From assembly GCA_903929065.1 (NCBI GenBank), contig CAIYTJ010000653.1, forward strand, positions 1 through 6,260: 6,260 nucleotides of DNA, written 5' to 3'. The DNA is from an uncultured Bacteroidales bacterium. GTDB taxonomy: Bacteria; Bacteroidota; Bacteroidia; Bacteroidales; Paludibacteraceae. Position numbers and translations under genes: made by a program. Below, one piece after another: positions 4,783 through 6,260 of the stretch. The first letter of the stretch is position 1. Each line of letters starts with the position of its first letter. The notes below the pieces were generated by a model. The model saw nothing but the letters and a program-made list of their open reading frames with translations, was not told the DNA's origin and did not search any database.

Positions 4783-6117
4783 ATGAACTTTACCGATTTC
4801 AACATTAATACTCCGTTACTAAACGCATTGAGCGATTTAGGTCTGACTCAGCCTACAACCATTCAGGAAAAAGCGTATCCCGTTGTTATGTCCGGCCGCG
4901 ACATGGTGGGAATTGCCCAAACAGGTACCGGAAAAACAATTGCCTATTTGCTACCGTGCCTTCGCCAGTGGAAATTCACCAAAGAAAAATATCCTCAGAT
5001 TCTGGTGGTTGTTCCTACGCGTGAATTAGTTATCCAGGTCGTCGAACAGGTTGAAAAGCTCACCAAATACATGAATGTTCGTGTTGCCGGAGTATACGGC
5101 GGCGTGAATATGATTCGTCAGACGCCGTTGATTGTTGCGGGCATCGATGTGTTGGTGGCAACTCCGGGACGTTTGCTGGACTTTACCCTAAACGGCAGCT
5201 TAAAACTGAAATCCATTAAACGCTTTATTATTGACGAAGTGGATGAAATGCTGAATCTCGGTTTTCGTCCGCAATTGGTTCGTATCATTGATTTATTGCC
5301 TCCAAAACGTCAGAACCTGATGTTTTCTGCAACCATTTCCGAAGATTTGAAAGATCTGGTGCACGATTTCTTTGTTGAACCGCTCGAAATTGAAGCTGCT
5401 CCTACCGGAACGCCGCTCGAAAATATCAAACAAATCGGTTTCCGCATCCCCAACTTTTACACCAAGGTGAATATGCTGGAGTTTTTGCTGATAAACCAAC
5501 CGGAGTTTTCGAAAGTGTTGGTTTTTACCTCCACCAAGAAACTCGCAGATGCATTGTACGATGAAATTGCACACAAATTCCCCGGACAGTTTGGGTTGAT
5601 TCACTCCAACAAAAGCCAGAACAACCGTTTCGAATCCATGCGTGGTTTCAAGGAAAGCGAATACCGCGTGCTTATTGCCACTGACATCGTGGCCCGCGGA
5701 CTGGACATTTCGGACGTATCGCATGTGGTAAACTTTGACGTACCGGAAGAATCCGAAAACTACATGCACCGCATTGGGCGTACCGGTCGTGCCGACAAAA
5801 AAGGGGTTGCCATTACGTTTATCACCAAAGCCGACAAAGAATATCGCGAAGCCATTGAAGCTCTGATGAATCGCAAGATCCCCATGTCAGCCATGCCCGC
5901 TGAAGTGGAAGTTTCCAAAGAACTCACCCTCGACGAGATGCCTCAGATTGCCATGAAGAACACGCTGGTAAAGATTCCGAAGAAGGAAGAAGGCGGCGAA
6001 GCTTTTCACGAAAAGAAAGACAAGAACAAAAAAGTAAACATGAAAGTGCGCCGCGCCGCTGCCATGAAAATAAAATACAAAAAACCTAAGACACGCGGAC
6101 AAAAGACAAAAAACTAG
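4783..6117 (+). CDS. DEAD-box ATP-dependent RNA helicase (DEVD variant)
   Basis: ATP-driven RNA duplex unwinding, as in ribosome assembly or cold-stress RNA remodelling; the precise RNA target cannot be told. All core motifs are present in order in the 444 aa: Q motif with Gln28, motif I AQTGTGKT 45-52, Ia PTREL 78-82, GG 106-107, Ib TPGR 127-130, motif II DEVD 151-154, III SAT 182-184, IV VLVFTS 245-250, V ATDIVARGLD 299-308, and VI HRIGRTGR 329-336. Motif II has Val where DEAD has Ala (GTG codon at 5239-5241); the catalytic Asp and Glu are kept. Residues 399-444 form a Lys/Arg-rich tail likely to bind RNA, as in RhlE-like and CsdA-like proteins. The ATG follows an in-frame TGA at 4765-4767, with no other ATG between and no Shine-Dalgarno. 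It has its own promoter and terminator, so it is likely monocistronic. RhlE-type is my best subgroup guess. Confidence 0.95.
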   Translation: MNFTDFNINTPLLNALSDLGLTQPTTIQEKAYPVVMSGRDMVGIAQTGTGKTIAYLLPCLRQWKFTKEKYPQILVVVPTRELVIQVVEQVEKLTKYMNVRVAGVYGGVNMIRQTPLIVAGIDVLVATPGRLLDFTLNGSLKLKSIKRFIIDEVDEMLNLGFRPQLVRIIDLLPPKRQNLMFSATISEDLKDLVHDFFVEPLEIEAAPTGTPLENIKQIGFRIPNFYTKVNMLEFLLINQPEFSKVLVFTSTKKLADALYDEIAHKFPGQFGLIHSNKSQNNRFESMRGFKESEYRVLIATDIVARGLDISDVSHVVNFDVPEESENYMHRIGRTGRADKKGVAITFITKADKEYREAIEALMNRKIPMSAMPAEVEVSKELTLDEMPQIAMKNTLVKIPKKEEGGEAFHEKKDKNKKVNMKVRRAAAMKIKYKKPKTRGQKTKN

Positions 6118-6119
6118 TC

Positions 6120-6151
6120 GGTAGTAAAAGTAGCAGGTAGTAAAAATAAAA
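6120..6151. repeat. 16-bp tandem duplication after the helicase stop
   Basis: GGTAGTAAAAGTAGCA (6120-6135) is followed directly by GGTAGTAAAAATAAAA (6136-6151), matching at 13 of 16 positions. It lies between the stop codon and the terminator stem and may be a simple slippage product. Confidence 0.5.
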
Positions 6152-6191
6152 GGCTGTTTCGTTTTGAAACAGCCTTTTTTGTATATTTTTC
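6148..6191. terminator. Strong intrinsic terminator after the helicase, probably bidirectional
   Basis: Perfect 13-bp stem AAAAGGCTGTTTC (6148-6160) and GAAACAGCCTTTT (6166-6178) with loop GTTTT. The + strand continues with T residues to 6180 and then GTATATTTTT. On the - strand the stem is followed by TTTTATTTTT, so it could also stop a gene entering from the right. Confidence 0.92.
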
Positions 6192-6229
6192 AAACCGGGT
6201 AGTTTGTAAATGATTCTATTTTATTTTCC

Positions 6230-6256
6230 ATTTATCTGATTTATCTGATTTATCTC
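6230..6256. repeat. Three tandem 9-bp repeats at the right edge
   Basis: ATTTATCTG occurs at 6230-6238 and 6239-6247, and ATTTATCTC at 6248-6256. The period is a multiple of three, and on the - strand the frame from 6260 to a TAG at 6216-6218 is open and would read as repeated Asp-Lys-Ser. This may be the C-terminus of a - strand gene outside the window or plain intergenic repeat; 45 bases are too few to decide. Nothing else is recognisable in 6192-6229. Confidence 0.55.
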
Positions 6257-6260
6257 TTTC

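Noticed and set aside
5293..5769. 158-aa open frame on the - strand inside the helicase gene
   Set aside because: Antisense to helicase motifs III to VI, with no recognisable domain.

Overview
This window looks like ordinary chromosome from a member of the Bacteroidota (Bacteroidales/Marinilabiliales-like; genus not determinable by eye). The reasons are three start codons preceded by A/T-rich leaders without a Shine-Dalgarno sequence, two promoters with the Bacteroidota -7 box TAnnTTTG, a single-chain (fused) glycine dehydrogenase, moderate GC content in genes with very AT-rich spacers, and several short dispersed-looking intergenic repeats.

Layout, left to right: (1) the 3' part of a Cys-type glutathione peroxidase gene (+), cut by the window edge. 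(2) A bidirectional hairpin terminator and a C5/G5 repeat between it and the convergent gene. (3) gcvP (-), complete, 943 aa, the PLP-dependent P-protein of the glycine cleavage system. (4) A 643-bp divergent spacer. It holds the gcvP promoter and a 15-bp palindrome, then a 369-bp block that I read as a MITE-like non-autonomous element: about 19-bp terminal inverted repeats, 13-bp flanking direct repeats and a strongly structured, more GC-rich core. (5) pdxH (+), complete, 212 aa, which makes PLP. (6) A 149-bp spacer almost completely filled by a 36-bp AT-rich imperfect inverted repeat, whose loop carries the promoter of the next gene. (7) A DEAD-box RNA helicase (+), complete, 444 aa, with DEVD in place of DEAD and a lysine-rich tail. 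(8) A strong, probably bidirectional, terminator and a 9-bp tandem repeat at the right edge.

The four genes are housekeeping or stress genes and do not form an operon. The only functional tie visible is cofactor supply: PdxH produces the PLP that GcvP uses, and the two are divergently transcribed. I see no undescribed multi-gene system. The most interesting material is non-coding: the structured putative mobile element between gcvP and pdxH, which contains a long nested hairpin, two mutually exclusive hairpins and a 16-bp palindrome, and the inverted-repeat promoter cassette ahead of the helicase.
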